Part shown: piece after piece, positions 53,354 to 63,095 of the stretch
Layout: every line of letters begins with the position of its first letter
Numbering within the stretch: position 1 is the first letter of the stretch
Source: Dysgonomonas sp. Marseille-P4361
Lineage (GTDB): Bacteria > Bacteroidota > Bacteroidia > Bacteroidales > Dysgonomonadaceae
Reading direction: 5' to 3'
Length of the DNA stretch: 64,000 nucleotides
Assembly: GCF_900343125.1 (NCBI RefSeq)
Contig: NZ_OPYL01000001.1
Location: 682,001-746,000, forward strand
The notes under the pieces: model-generated
Database searches by the model: none
What the model saw: the letters and a program-made list of their open reading frames with translations, nothing else
Told to the model about the DNA's origin: nothing
Program-made: the position numbers and the translations under genes

Positions 53354-54172
53354 ATGAGTAACAATTTATTAAAAGGTAAAAGAGGTATTGTATTCGGTGC
53401 TTTGAACGATAAATCAATTGCCTGGAAAGTAGCAGAAAAAGCAGTAGAACAAGGAGCTATAATTACACTGTCAAATACTCCTATGGCTGTAAGAATGGGA
53501 GAAACAAATGCTTTGAGCGAAAAACTAAACACTAAGGTTATTGCTGCAGATGCAACAAGTGTAGAAGATCTTGAGCAAGTATTTACTCAATCGATGGAAA
53601 TCTTGGGTGGTAAAATTGATTTCGTTCTTCACTCTATTGGTATGTCTCCAAACGTGCGCAAAGGAAAACCATATGATGGCCTTGATTACGGATTTTATGA
53701 CAAAACATTAGACGTTTCTGCTCTATCTTTTCATAAGATGATGCAAGTTGCAAAGAAACTTGATGCTATTGCTGAAGGTGGTTCTATTCTTGCTCTGACT
53801 CATATTGCAGCACAACGTACATTTACAGGTTACAACGATATGGCAGATGCTAAAGCATTGCTTGAGTCTATTGGTCGTAGCTTTGGATACGTTTACGGAC
53901 GTGACAAGAAAGTGCGTGTAAATACAATTTCTCAATCTCCTACATTGACTACAGCGGGACAAGGTATTGGGGGAATGGATGCATTCTTCGATTTTGCAGA
54001 AAAAATGTCTCCTCTAGGAAACGCAAGTGCTGAATCTTGTGCAGACTACTGTATCGTAATGTTCTCAGACCTTACGCGTATGGTAACGATGCAAAACCTA
54101 TTCCACGATGGAGGTTTCTCCAATATGGGACTGACTCAAGCCGTTGTTGAAGATTATATTCAGAAGAAATAA
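53354..54172 (+). CDS. fabI: Enoyl-[acyl-carrier-protein] reductase (NADH)
   Basis: 272 residues from the ATG at 53354 (MSNNLLKGKRGIVFGALND); the frame opens at 53306 but the leader is not part of the fold. Rossmann start GIVFGALNDKSIAWKVAEKA, VLHSIGMSP, ALTHIAAQRTFTGYNDMADAKALLE with the catalytic Tyr and Lys in the YxxMxxAKA pattern, and DGGFSNMG at the end. It reduces enoyl-ACP in the last step of each fatty acid elongation cycle. Followed by a terminator. Confidence 0.95.
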   Translation: MSNNLLKGKRGIVFGALNDKSIAWKVAEKAVEQGAIITLSNTPMAVRMGETNALSEKLNTKVIAADATSVEDLEQVFTQSMEILGGKIDFVLHSIGMSPNVRKGKPYDGLDYGFYDKTLDVSALSFHKMMQVAKKLDAIAEGGSILALTHIAAQRTFTGYNDMADAKALLESIGRSFGYVYGRDKKVRVNTISQSPTLTTAGQGIGGMDAFFDFAEKMSPLGNASAESCADYCIVMFSDLTRMVTMQNLFHDGGFSNMGLTQAVVEDYIQKK

Positions 54173-54199
54173 GATAAATCTTACAATAATTTAAAGGAG

Positions 54200-54233
54200 C
54201 GGCTCATAATTAATTATTTATGAGCCGTTCTTT
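54200..54233 (+). terminator. Terminator of fabI
   Basis: CGGCTCATAA (54200-54209) and TTATGAGCCG (54218-54227) form a 10-bp stem, followed by TTCTTTC. Confidence 0.8.
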
Positions 54234-54285
54234 CATTTAAATCATTAATTTTGATTTTCTAAAAGAATAAGCTAAAACAGAAAGT

Positions 54286-54894
54286 ATGCTTATAAAACTA
54301 TACGAAGAAAATCCGAATCCCAAGGAAATCGACAAGCTTGTAAATATTTTGCAGGATGGGGGACTTATCATATATCCAACCGATACGGTATATGCTATAG
54401 GTTGTGATGCCTTAAACGTACGTGCAGTAGAATCAATATGCCGGATGAAGGATATTAATCCGGCCAAAAGCAATCTGTCCATTATATGTTACGATCTGAG
54501 TAATATCAGCGAATATGCGAGAGTAGACAATGCGACGTTTAAGCTGATGAAGAAGAACTTGCCGGGACCATTTACTTTTATTCTGAATACAACATCGTCT
54601 CTGCCAAAAATATATAAGAACAAGAAGACTGTAGGTATTCGTGTTCCTGACAATAATATAATCAGAGAACTTGTTCATCGTTTGGGTAATCCTATATTAA
54701 CTACCTCGGTGAAAGATGATGATGAGGTAATAGAATATACTACCGACCCGGAATTGATCTATGAAAAATACAGAGATGTCGTAGACGTTGTAATAGATGG
54801 TGGTTATGGCGGTGTAGAGGGTTCGACCGTTGTGGATTGTACCGGAGATGAACCAGAAATAGTAAGACAAGGAAAAGGAGAACTGGTTTTATAA
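54286..54894 (+). CDS. L-threonylcarbamoyladenylate synthase (Sua5/YrdC family)
   Basis: 202 residues. DKLVNILQDGGLIIYPTDTVYAIGC, the KxR-type pocket KDINPAKSNLSIICYD, FKLMKKNLPGPFTFIL, GIRVPDN, LGNPILTTSVKDDD and the ending GGVEGSTVVDCTGDEPEIVRQGKG are all family signatures. It makes threonylcarbamoyl-AMP for t6A37 in ANN-decoding tRNAs. The exact orthologue (tsaC or sua5) is not separable; the short length fits TsaC. Single gene. Confidence 0.88.
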   Translation: MLIKLYEENPNPKEIDKLVNILQDGGLIIYPTDTVYAIGCDALNVRAVESICRMKDINPAKSNLSIICYDLSNISEYARVDNATFKLMKKNLPGPFTFILNTTSSLPKIYKNKKTVGIRVPDNNIIRELVHRLGNPILTTSVKDDDEVIEYTTDPELIYEKYRDVVDVVIDGGYGGVEGSTVVDCTGDEPEIVRQGKGELVL

Positions 54895-54984
54895 AAACCA
54901 ATTAATATATATATTTGTATACCGCTTAATAAGATATCAATAGCCAATCTTTTGATATAATATGCACTCTAATAAATAAACATA

Positions 54985-56529
54985 ATGAATATAAAATCTT
55001 TACTTTATCTATTGATACTTGTGTTTTCAGTCTCATTTATATTTACAGCATGTGAAGATAAAGAAGATGTTGAAGTAATAATACCGGAGGATAAGACTGA
55101 TACCCAGATAACGAATGAATGGATATACGATCAGATGAAAAGAGTTTATCTATGGAATGATAAGCTAAATCCTTCACCAGATTATACTGATAACCCAGAG
55201 GACTTTTTCAAAAGTATATTGTTTGACTATGGTAAAGTTGAAGGAGATCAGTTTTCTTGGATAGAGGAAGATAAATCAAAGAATACGAAGAGTGAAGCTT
55301 CTGGATATCTAGGTTTTACATATATTCCGGGTATGTATTTCGCCACTATGGATGTAGAATATTCATCTGTAGGTCTTTTTGTGACATCGGTAAAGGAAGG
55401 CTCGGATGCAGAAGCAAAAGGCTTAAAGAGAGGGCAGATAATTTATCGAGTAAATGAAATTGCAATTACAGGTAAAAACTATTTAAATATATTGGACGAG
55501 AATCCTTTGATTTTCTCTATCTATGACAATGAATCAGGAGAACGAAGAAAACTGAAAGAGATAGCTGCTAACGCATCGGATAATTCACCAGTGATATTAA
55601 GTAAACTACTTACCGAAAATGGAGTAAACATCGGATATTTGGTTTACAATGCCTTTGAGAGAGGAATTGAGGATGCAACAACTCTTAAAGAGCAATTCAA
55701 ATATGATATAGAATTACTTCAAAGTATTCAAGATTTGAAGAATAAAGGAGCTAGTGAATTTATCCTTGATCTGAGGTATAATCCAGGAGGATATTTATCA
55801 TCTGCAATCGCTTTAGCAAGTGCTTTGGTTCCTCAGAGAACGACGAGAAAGGTGTTTCTAAAAGAAGAGTACAATCCTTATTTTCAAGATTCTCTTGTAA
55901 ATAAATATGGACAAGATGGGTTTAACGAGTATTTCATAAATAAACTTTATGAAACAAATATTGATATCCCAAGTTTGGATTTGCAGCGTTTATATGTAAT
56001 AGCTACAGAAAATAGTGCTTCGGCGAGTGAGGCTGTCATTCATGGGCTAAGACCTTATATAAAAGATCTGTATCATATTGGGTTGACTACAGTCGGAAAA
56101 GATAAAGCTTCGATAACTGTGAAGTCGGATGATAAACGTATCTTATGGCAGCTTCAGCCATTAGTTTCCCGATTGACAAACTCTAAAGGAGAAGGGAACT
56201 ATATCCATGGTCTAGAGCCTCAATATGAAATCTCTGAATGGGAAGAGTCTTTTGAGATGGTCACAGGGACGAATACTACAACAGGAGAAAGGGTAAGTGT
56301 GCCATTAGCCTCTCCTTGGAAAGGGGGCTTCAAACCATTGGGTGATAAATCTGAACCATTGTTGGCTGCGGCCATTAGTCATATTTCAACAGGAGCATTC
56401 CCTGAGAAACGAACTCGTATTAAAACAACTCAATCTGTAACTAAACAAGTACCTGATATTAAATGGGACGAAAGTCGCTTTAAGACTATAATAGATAGTG
56501 ATAAGTTTGACAGATTGAGACAGAAATAA
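54985..56529 (+). CDS. S41 family C-terminal-processing-like lipoprotein protease
   Basis: 514 residues with a lipoprotein signal (FSVSFIFTACEDKED, Cys23). Residues about 125-200 form a PDZ domain (VGLFVTSVKEGSDAEAKGLKRGQIIYRVNE), and about 240-380 the tail-specific protease core (FILDLRYNPGGYLSSAIALASALV), with catalytic Ser in ENSASASEAVIHGL. It probably processes or degrades proteins in the periplasm, anchored to the membrane. It precedes thrA by 21 bases, maybe cotranscribed. Confidence 0.87.
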   Translation: MNIKSLLYLLILVFSVSFIFTACEDKEDVEVIIPEDKTDTQITNEWIYDQMKRVYLWNDKLNPSPDYTDNPEDFFKSILFDYGKVEGDQFSWIEEDKSKNTKSEASGYLGFTYIPGMYFATMDVEYSSVGLFVTSVKEGSDAEAKGLKRGQIIYRVNEIAITGKNYLNILDENPLIFSIYDNESGERRKLKEIAANASDNSPVILSKLLTENGVNIGYLVYNAFERGIEDATTLKEQFKYDIELLQSIQDLKNKGASEFILDLRYNPGGYLSSAIALASALVPQRTTRKVFLKEEYNPYFQDSLVNKYGQDGFNEYFINKLYETNIDIPSLDLQRLYVIATENSASASEAVIHGLRPYIKDLYHIGLTTVGKDKASITVKSDDKRILWQLQPLVSRLTNSKGEGNYIHGLEPQYEISEWEESFEMVTGTNTTTGERVSVPLASPWKGGFKPLGDKSEPLLAAAISHISTGAFPEKRTRIKTTQSVTKQVPDIKWDESRFKTIIDSDKFDRLRQK

Positions 56530-56550
56530 AAAGAAAGGATAATAACACGA

Positions 56551-58992
56551 ATGAAAGTAATGAAATTTGGCGGAACTTCAGTCGGTTCCGCTACTAACAT
56601 AGCCAATGTAAATAAAATAATAGGTTCCGTTGAGGAACCTACTGTTGTTGTAGTTTCAGCCTTTAAAGGGATAACCGACAAGCTTCTACTGACCTCTCAG
56701 ATGGCAGCATCAGGTGATTACTCTTACGAACGGGAATTTAATGAGATTGTGGAGCAGCACGAAACGGTTGTTGCTAAGCTTGATATTCCTGAGCCTAAAC
56801 GCGAAGAGCTGAGTAAGGAGGTAAACCGATTGTTAGACGAGTTAAGAAACATCTTTAAGGGTGTTTTCCTAATCAATGATCTTTCTCCTAAAACGTCTGA
56901 TAAAATAGTTAGCTATGGAGAGCGCTTGTCATTACTGATTATTAGTTATGCATTATCTGATTTCGAAGTATTGAATGCTACCCAACTGATAAAGACTGAT
57001 TCTGCTTTCGGAAAACACACTCCGGACATGGATCTATCCCATAAACTTATTGCAGAAGCCTTTGCCAATTCATCGCGAAAAGTGTTGGTTGCAGGGTTTA
57101 TTTCTACATGTAAGACAACAGGCGAGATAACTAATCTTGGTCGTGGAGGATCAGACTATACAGCGGCTATTTTTGCTTCGGCATTGGATGCCAATATCCT
57201 CGAAATATGGTCTGACGTGGATGGTTTTATGTCAGCAGATCCTAAGGTGATCAATAATGCTCACGTGATAGAGAATATGAGTTTTACGGAGGCAACAGAG
57301 CTTTGTAACTTCGGTGCTAAAGTAATTTATCCACCAACAATATTTCCTGTCTATCACAAGAATATTCCAATTCGGATAAAGAACACATTCAAACCCGATG
57401 CTCCGGGTACTTTTATTTCGCATAACGGAAACCCTAAAAAGAGTAAAGCTCTAATCAAGGGTATATCGTCTATTTCCGATTCGTGTTTGATAACAGTGCA
57501 AGGACTTGGAATGGTTGGCGTCATTGGTGTCAATTTCCGTATTTTTAAAACACTGGCAAAGAATGGCATTAGTGTATTCTTAGTATCTCAGGCTTCATCC
57601 GAAAATAGTACTTCTATTGGTATTCGTACCGTAGATGCGGATTTGGCAGTACAGGTACTTGAGGAAGAGTTTGAAAAAGAAATTGCACTGGGAAGTATCA
57701 ATCGTGTTCTTTTAGAAACAGACTTGGCTACAGTCGCTATCGTTGGCGAAAACATGAAATATACTCCGGGTATTGCCGGAAAACTATTTGAGACATTGGG
57801 TAAGAGTGGTATTAGTGTGATCGCTTGTGCTCAAGGTGCTTCGGAGGTAAATATCTCATTTGTAATTAAGAATAAATACTTACGTAAGGCACTAAACTCT
57901 ATACACGACTCATTCTTCTTGTCCGATTATAAGGTATTGAATCTTTTCATTGTTGGTATAGGGACAGTGGGTAGTAACCTAATAGAGCAAATCAGGCAAC
58001 AACAACCGAAGTTGATGGAACAATATGCTCTGAAGTTAAATGTAGTAGGTATTGCCAGAGGATGCAAAGCCTTATTGACAAGGGAAGGGATCAATCTGGA
58101 TAACTATAGAGATGAATTGGAAGAAAACGGAATTGATAGCTCTCCTGAAATACTGAAAGAAGCTATAATTAATATGAATATCTTTAACGCTGTATTTGTA
58201 GACTGTACTGCAAGTGAGTCTATTGCAACTATCTATGAAGATATTTTATCTAAGAATATATCTGTCGTTACGGCAAATAAGATTGCGGCATCTTCCAGCT
58301 ATGATAAGTATATAAAATTGAAGAATACAGCTCGAGAACGTAATATAAAATTCTTGTTCGAAACAAATGTTGGGGCAGGATTGCCGGTTATCAATACGAT
58401 GAATTCTCTGGTTAACTCGGGAGATAAGATTGTGAAGATAGAGGCTGTATTGTCAGGAACTCTGAACTTTATATTCAATACAATCAACGCAGAAATACCT
58501 TTCAGTAAAGCGATTCATTTAGCTAAAGAAAATGGCTTTGCGGAACCCGATCCTCGTATCGACCTGAGTGGGATGGATGTAGTGCGTAAACTTGTTATTC
58601 TTACGCGTGAAGCTGGTTATGAAGTAGAGCAGTCTGATGTGAAGAAAAACCTATTTGTTCCTCAGAAATATTTTGATGGAACAATCGAAGAGTTTTGGGC
58701 AAATATAGATAAGCTTGATGCAGGATTTGAGGCTCAACGTACAAAATTAGAACAAGAGCATAAGCATCTGCGTTTTGTGGCTAAATACGAAAACGGGCAA
58801 TGTGAAGTCGGACTTCAGGAAGTTGGTCAAAGCCATCCGTTTTATGACTTGGAAGGGAGCAATAATATAATACAAATAACAACAGAGAGATACAATGAAT
58901 ATCCGATGATTATAAAAGGATATGGTGCAGGAGCTAGTGTAACGGCTGCAGGAGTATTCTCTGATATTATAAGTATTGCAAACGTTAGATAA
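56551..58992 (+). CDS. thrA: Bifunctional aspartate kinase / homoserine dehydrogenase I
   Basis: 813 residues. The N-terminal kinase domain starts MKVMKFGGTSVGSATNIANV; SDKIVSYGERLS and GRGGSDYTAAI follow. Two ACT-like regulatory segments lie about residues 310-460 (SISDSCLITVQGLGMVGV, NMKYTPGIAGKLFETLGKSGISV). The dehydrogenase domain starts NLFIVGIGTVGSNLIEQI and has VTANKIAA, LFETNVGAGLPVI and the KEAGYEVE-type region. It makes aspartyl phosphate and reduces aspartate semialdehyde to homoserine for threonine and methionine. Feedback sensitivity is likely. Next is the apgM-like gene. Confidence 0.95.
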   Translation: MKVMKFGGTSVGSATNIANVNKIIGSVEEPTVVVVSAFKGITDKLLLTSQMAASGDYSYEREFNEIVEQHETVVAKLDIPEPKREELSKEVNRLLDELRNIFKGVFLINDLSPKTSDKIVSYGERLSLLIISYALSDFEVLNATQLIKTDSAFGKHTPDMDLSHKLIAEAFANSSRKVLVAGFISTCKTTGEITNLGRGGSDYTAAIFASALDANILEIWSDVDGFMSADPKVINNAHVIENMSFTEATELCNFGAKVIYPPTIFPVYHKNIPIRIKNTFKPDAPGTFISHNGNPKKSKALIKGISSISDSCLITVQGLGMVGVIGVNFRIFKTLAKNGISVFLVSQASSENSTSIGIRTVDADLAVQVLEEEFEKEIALGSINRVLLETDLATVAIVGENMKYTPGIAGKLFETLGKSGISVIACAQGASEVNISFVIKNKYLRKALNSIHDSFFLSDYKVLNLFIVGIGTVGSNLIEQIRQQQPKLMEQYALKLNVVGIARGCKALLTREGINLDNYRDELEENGIDSSPEILKEAIINMNIFNAVFVDCTASESIATIYEDILSKNISVVTANKIAASSSYDKYIKLKNTARERNIKFLFETNVGAGLPVINTMNSLVNSGDKIVKIEAVLSGTLNFIFNTINAEIPFSKAIHLAKENGFAEPDPRIDLSGMDVVRKLVILTREAGYEVEQSDVKKNLFVPQKYFDGTIEEFWANIDKLDAGFEAQRTKLEQEHKHLRFVAKYENGQCEVGLQEVGQSHPFYDLEGSNNIIQITTERYNEYPMIIKGYGAGASVTAAGVFSDIISIANVR

Positions 58993-59043
58993 TCCTTTAT
59001 TATAGGAGAGGATTATACTAAGCAGAGATAAAAACAAAACAAA

Positions 59044-60255
59044 ATGAAAACAATAGTAATTCTTGCCGATGGGGCTGCAGACGAACCTATTGCTGCATTA
59101 GGGAATAAAACACCTTTGCAGGCAGCAAAGAAGCCTTATATAGATATGTTGGCTGCTAAAGGTAAAAGCGGAGAATTAGATACGATCCCTGTTGGTTTCA
59201 AGCCCGGAAGCGAAATCGCTAACTTATCGGTTTTGGGCTATGATGTGCCAAAAGTATTTGAGGGCAGGGGAGCTTTAGAAGCGGCTAGTATGGGAGTTGA
59301 TATTTTACCTGACGAAATGGCGATGAGGTGTAACCTTATCTGTATCGAAGATGGTAAAATAAAAAATCACTCGGCTGGGCATATTTCTAATGAAGAGGCG
59401 GCTGAACTGATTCTTTTCTTGGATAAGGAATTGAATGATGGAAAAGTAAGTTTCTATCCCGGTGTATCCTATCGACATTTGTTAAAATTAAAAAATGGCG
59501 ATAAACGCCTCGACTGCACAGCTCCGCATGATGTTGTGGGGACTCCTTTTAAGGACGTGATGATTAAGGCTGAGCTTGGTGAGGCAGAGGAAACTGCTAA
59601 CTATTTAAATGCACTGATCTTAAAGTCTCAGGAATTATTAAAAGATCATCCCGTAAACAAGAAGCGCATAACAGAGGGGAAAGATCCTGCTAATAGTATT
59701 TGGCCTTGGTCTCCGGGCTATCGTCCTCAGATGGATACTCTGCAAACGCTATTTGGAATAAAAAGTGGATCGGTAATTTCAGCAGTTGACTTGATTATGG
59801 GGATAGGTGTTTATGCAGGGCTTAAACTTATCCATGTAGAGGGAGCAACAGGTCTTTACGATACCAACTATGAAGGAAAAGCCGAGGCTGCTATAGAAGC
59901 TCTAAGGAATGATGATTTTGTCTACTTGCATATTGAAGCTAGTGACGAGGCTGGGCATGAAGGCGACTACGAATTGAAAACAAAAACAATAGAATATTTG
60001 GATAATCGTGTAGTAAGATACATTTACGAAGCAACAAAAGATTGGGAAGAACCAGTAACGATTGCAATTCTGCCCGATCATCCAACACCTTGTGCTATAC
60101 GAACTCATACAAATAAACCTATCCCTTTCTTGATTTATCGTTCGAATGGAGAGGCTGATACTGTAAAGGTATATGATGAATTTGAGTCTCCAAAGGGGGC
60201 GTATGGACTGTTGAAAGGAAAAGAGTTTATGGAAGTCTTATTTAGTGGGGAATGA
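59044..60255 (+). CDS. ApgM-type phosphoglycerate mutase, possibly a homoserine kinase
   Basis: 403 residues in the alkaline-phosphatase superfamily. IVILADGAADEPIAALGNKTPLQAA, the nucleophile region PGSEIANLSVLGYD (Ser), SAGHISNEEA, the metal site HIEASDEAGHEGDYELKTKTI and ILPDHPTPC fit archaeal-type cofactor-independent mutases. In Bacteroidetes this gene regularly lies beside thrA and thrC, and is proposed to act as a non-orthologous homoserine kinase (TIGR02535). Here thrA precedes it by 51 bases, but thrC does not follow. The substrate is therefore open between 3-phosphoglycerate and homoserine. Confidence 0.82.
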   Translation: MKTIVILADGAADEPIAALGNKTPLQAAKKPYIDMLAAKGKSGELDTIPVGFKPGSEIANLSVLGYDVPKVFEGRGALEAASMGVDILPDEMAMRCNLICIEDGKIKNHSAGHISNEEAAELILFLDKELNDGKVSFYPGVSYRHLLKLKNGDKRLDCTAPHDVVGTPFKDVMIKAELGEAEETANYLNALILKSQELLKDHPVNKKRITEGKDPANSIWPWSPGYRPQMDTLQTLFGIKSGSVISAVDLIMGIGVYAGLKLIHVEGATGLYDTNYEGKAEAAIEALRNDDFVYLHIEASDEAGHEGDYELKTKTIEYLDNRVVRYIYEATKDWEEPVTIAILPDHPTPCAIRTHTNKPIPFLIYRSNGEADTVKVYDEFESPKGAYGLLKGKEFMEVLFSGE

Positions 60256-60274
60256 TCCCCTTTCATATAAAGAA

Positions 60275-60310
60275 AAAACCTTAGCATTTTAGCTGAGGTT
60301 TTATTTTTTA
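60275..60310. terminator. Bidirectional terminator between the apgM and cdaA genes
   Basis: AAAACCTTAGC (60275-60285) pairs with GCTGAGGTTTT (60292-60302), one G-U pair, with flanking T runs on both strands (TTATTTTTT on the + side). Confidence 0.75.
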
Positions 60311-61074
60311 TTATTCATTGACTTTGTCAGTAGCTCTTGCAATCTTTCGGGAGTAATGTTTGCTTCAATATTTCCATCGCTAACAAAAGATATTTTACCT
60401 CTTTCTTCGGATACTACAATCACTTTTGCATCTGTTTCTTGAGAGACTCCTAATGCTGCTCTGTGTCTCAAACCAAAAAATTTGGGAAGGTCTTGGTTCT
60501 GAGATATGGGAAGAATACATCCGGCTGCTTTTATTTTCTTATTTCCGATGATCATCGCCCCATCGTGTAGAGGGGAATTCTTGAAGAATATATTTTCTAT
60601 TAATCGAGTGCTGATATCAGCATCGATAATATCTCCGGTATCCATAAACTGCCCGAGCTTCATTTCTTGTTCGATAACGATAAGTGCACCTGTGTGGGTT
60701 TTAGCCATATTCATACATGCTAAAACAACAGAGGTAACATCTGCATCGGTTAAATCTCGAGTGTCTTTTGATTTGAAAAGCCGGGCAAAGAAACGAAAAG
60801 TCTGGTTTGACCCTAATGAAATCAAAAAACGTTTTATGTCATCCTGAAAGATAATGATAAGAACGAAGATGCCAAAGCTGGCAAATTTGTCTAATATAGC
60901 TCCCATCAAACGCATTTGAAGTACCTGCGAAATAAGAACCCATAAAATAATGAAAGCTAAGACCCCGTTGAAAATAACAGCAGTTCCTGATTTAGACACC
61001 ATTCGATAGATCTTATACATCACTGCCGCAACGAGCAGGATGTCAATGATATCTTTTATTGTGAAATTTTCCAT
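60301..61074 (-). CDS. cdaA: Diadenylate cyclase CdaA
   Basis: 257 residues: three membrane helices (about 8-70) followed by a DisA_N cyclase domain. The catalytic motifs are intact, DGA at 171-173 and RHR at 203-205, with EEQEMKLGQF-type lead-in IVIEQEMKLGQF. It joins two ATP to c-di-AMP, a signal that controls potassium uptake and osmotic balance; trkA/trkH lie elsewhere in this window and are plausible targets. No glmM or CdaR partner is adjacent. The neighbouring gene is a GNAT-type protein. Confidence 0.93.
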   Translation of the reverse strand: MENFTIKDIIDILLVAAVMYKIYRMVSKSGTAVIFNGVLAFIILWVLISQVLQMRLMGAILDKFASFGIFVLIIIFQDDIKRFLISLGSNQTFRFFARLFKSKDTRDLTDADVTSVVLACMNMAKTHTGALIVIEQEMKLGQFMDTGDIIDADISTRLIENIFFKNSPLHDGAMIIGNKKIKAAGCILPISQNQDLPKFFGLRHRAALGVSQETDAKVIVVSEERGKISFVSDGNIEANITPERLQELLTKSMNNKK

Positions 61075-61162
61075 ACTAGAAGCTAAATCAGAAAATTAAT
61101 AGCCAAAGATAATTTATTTTTAGAGTTACTCAAAGAATATAGTTCTTGTATTTACGAGAACT

Positions 61163-62032
61163 TTACTCTAGCATTAGGTTCATTATAGGGTGATGCTTAT
61201 CGAAGAAATAAGAAAAAGATGGATCTAGTTCGTCTATCTTGAATCCAAAAAGGAGGCGACATAATAAAAGAGAGTCCACTTCAATATCAGCTTCTTTATC
61301 CGAAGTTAGTATTAGTTCAACATTTCCTCTACAAATGTCGTAGGTTTCTGCCTTATTGTTTTCTTTATCTATTACCTTAATTCTGAACTCTTTTTGCAGA
61401 TTGTCTTTGGCATAGATATTTAGTAATAACCACGGATCGGTGATACGAGCCATGCCCGACAGATTTGTCTTATCAGGGAAGTTGTCTAATTTATAATCTT
61501 CGATGATTGCTCTGAAATCGGTCTTGCTTTTTTGAACACAAAAATCTTTATAACGAAATAATGAGTCAAAAGCAACATAAGCATCGTCCTCATTTTCGTA
61601 GGTATCTACAATCTCTTTCAAGGGAATGATGTAATCGTCTTTTTCGAAGACCTGCTCATAATTGAACCTTCTATAATAATCATATAGAGAGTCTTCTGCC
61701 GGAATGAGAATTGCAAGAGGAATATTCCTTTCTTCCAATACCTTATGTGCTTCATGGATGAGCTGAGTCATATAGCCTCTGTTTCTATACTCAGGCAATG
61801 TACATAAGCCGGCTAAATATGCAAATGGAATTTGCGTTCTATAAAAATTGACAGTATAGGGCAGCATTTGCAACGAAGCGACAGCCTTGTCTCCTTCAAA
61901 ATAAATTAAAGTATTCTCATTTTCATATTTATAGGAGAAAAGAATATCTAGATACTCATCAGTATCACCAAATGAGATTTTCCACATCTGGCGGACTAAT
62001 GAAGCTGTGTTTTCGTTGGCAAATTGGATCAT
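61163..62032 (-). CDS. Eis-like GNAT acetyltransferase
   Basis: 289 residues. The first 140 residues are a GNAT fold: FAYLAGLCTLPEYRNRGYMTQLIHEA carries the acetyl-CoA loop RNRGYM, followed by AILIPAEDSLYDYYRRFNYEQVF. The second half is a SCP2/Eis-type C-terminal domain (YDICRGNVELILTSDKEADIEVDSLLLCRLLFGF), as in Eis-family enzymes. The acceptor could be an amine or a protein; unknown. It begins 5 bases after the DUF2156 gene on the minus strand. Confidence 0.85.
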   Translation of the reverse strand: MIQFANENTASLVRQMWKISFGDTDEYLDILFSYKYENENTLIYFEGDKAVASLQMLPYTVNFYRTQIPFAYLAGLCTLPEYRNRGYMTQLIHEAHKVLEERNIPLAILIPAEDSLYDYYRRFNYEQVFEKDDYIIPLKEIVDTYENEDDAYVAFDSLFRYKDFCVQKSKTDFRAIIEDYKLDNFPDKTNLSGMARITDPWLLLNIYAKDNLQKEFRIKVIDKENNKAETYDICRGNVELILTSDKEADIEVDSLLLCRLLFGFKIDELDPSFSYFFDKHHPIMNLMLE

Positions 62033-62037
62033 ATTTA

Positions 62038-62937
62038 TTATTTCATTGGGATTAAAATACCTTCCTCTAATAAAATATCAGGATAGTAAGACATTTTCGC
62101 TTTTCTCAGGTTTTCAATACCCATATCTTCTTCTCGATTGATATAGGTAAATTCAGAGGCAGTATGTTCAATAAACTGCTGATTGATTATTGTATAAGCT
62201 CCATTTATTTCGCCAAAGGCTTTCTCAACGTGTACAACGAATGTATCTTCGGTAAGAGGTTCGCCTATTGTAAATGCTACAATTTGTCCATTTACTCTTA
62301 TGGCTCCTCCTTGCAACTGGAGTTCTTCAAACTGCTCCAACATCATTTTCGTAGCTATATAGTCATACCTTTTCGAGAAGTCAACTTTTGATATGCTTAC
62401 TTCTTCCCATTCGTCAAGCATTCTGGAACATTCATCCAGATCTGCGCGTGATGTAAGAGGAAAGTATACCCAATCGGGATTGTCTGCTTTGAAGCGGTTG
62501 ATATGATTACGTTTGCTTTGGAGTTTTTTACCCGATAGTTTTATTAGCTTTTCGGAAGTGTATATATATTCGTAATTGTTCTTATCTGGCAGATAACGGA
62601 ATTTTCCCGGCATTTCAGCTTGTATATACTCCCACATGCTTGTGGTGATACACTTCATCTGAAAAGGAGTTTTATTCTCGACGGCATCTTGCATGATAAG
62701 GTCAAAAGCGTTTTTTAAAGGCATTTTTCCAATAGGCATCATGTAATAAAGCTGTCCGTCTATATCCTGAAAGCGTAGAAAGATGGTTCTATGTTCTATT
62801 GCATACATGGTTTTGAAACGGGCATTCCATGTGTAAAGGTTTGCAAACGAAAAATCGCAGGCTCGGTATGTATTACCTGCTAAAGCAGCATCAATCTCTT
62901 TTTTGTCAGATAATGTTATTTGCTTAAAGTTTATCAT
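62038..62937 (-). CDS. DUF2156 (phosphatidylglycerol lysyltransferase-like) GNAT-fold protein
   Basis: 299 residues from the ATG at 62937 (MINFKQITLSDKKEID); the frame starts at 62961 but the shorter start is family-like. Features: FSFANLYTWNARFKTM, the KLSGKKLQSKRNHINRF segment, GQIVAFTIGEPLTEDTFVVHVEKAF and INREEDMGIENLRKAKMSYYPD, typical of DUF2156/MprF C-terminal-like acyltransferases. It may transfer aminoacyl groups or modify a lipid, but without the membrane half its role is open. Cotranscribed with the GNAT gene. Confidence 0.83.
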   Translation of the reverse strand: MINFKQITLSDKKEIDAALAGNTYRACDFSFANLYTWNARFKTMYAIEHRTIFLRFQDIDGQLYYMMPIGKMPLKNAFDLIMQDAVENKTPFQMKCITTSMWEYIQAEMPGKFRYLPDKNNYEYIYTSEKLIKLSGKKLQSKRNHINRFKADNPDWVYFPLTSRADLDECSRMLDEWEEVSISKVDFSKRYDYIATKMMLEQFEELQLQGGAIRVNGQIVAFTIGEPLTEDTFVVHVEKAFGEINGAYTIINQQFIEHTASEFTYINREEDMGIENLRKAKMSYYPDILLEEGILIPMK

Positions 62938-63041
62938 AAAAGATGGTTTGAAGTATGTCAAAGATAAACAAAGTTGCTGTGATTATGTTTAAATGCGTAT
63001 TCAGAAAAGGGTTAATAATTGTTTATCAGCCCCGAAATGAA

Positions 63042-63073
63042 AACGAGCAGCGAAACTTATTCCGCTGCTCGTT
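63042..63073 (-). terminator. Terminator of the M48-like gene
   Basis: AACGAGCAGCG (63042-63052) and CGCTGCTCGTT (63063-63073) form an 11-bp stem, followed on the minus strand by TTC. Confidence 0.7.
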
Positions 63074-63095
63074 CCTATAATAAGTTAATCTAAAT

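Noticed and set aside
56530-56550. A riboswitch or attenuator in front of thrA.
   Set aside because: Only 21 bases separate it from the preceding gene; no leader peptide or hairpin fits.
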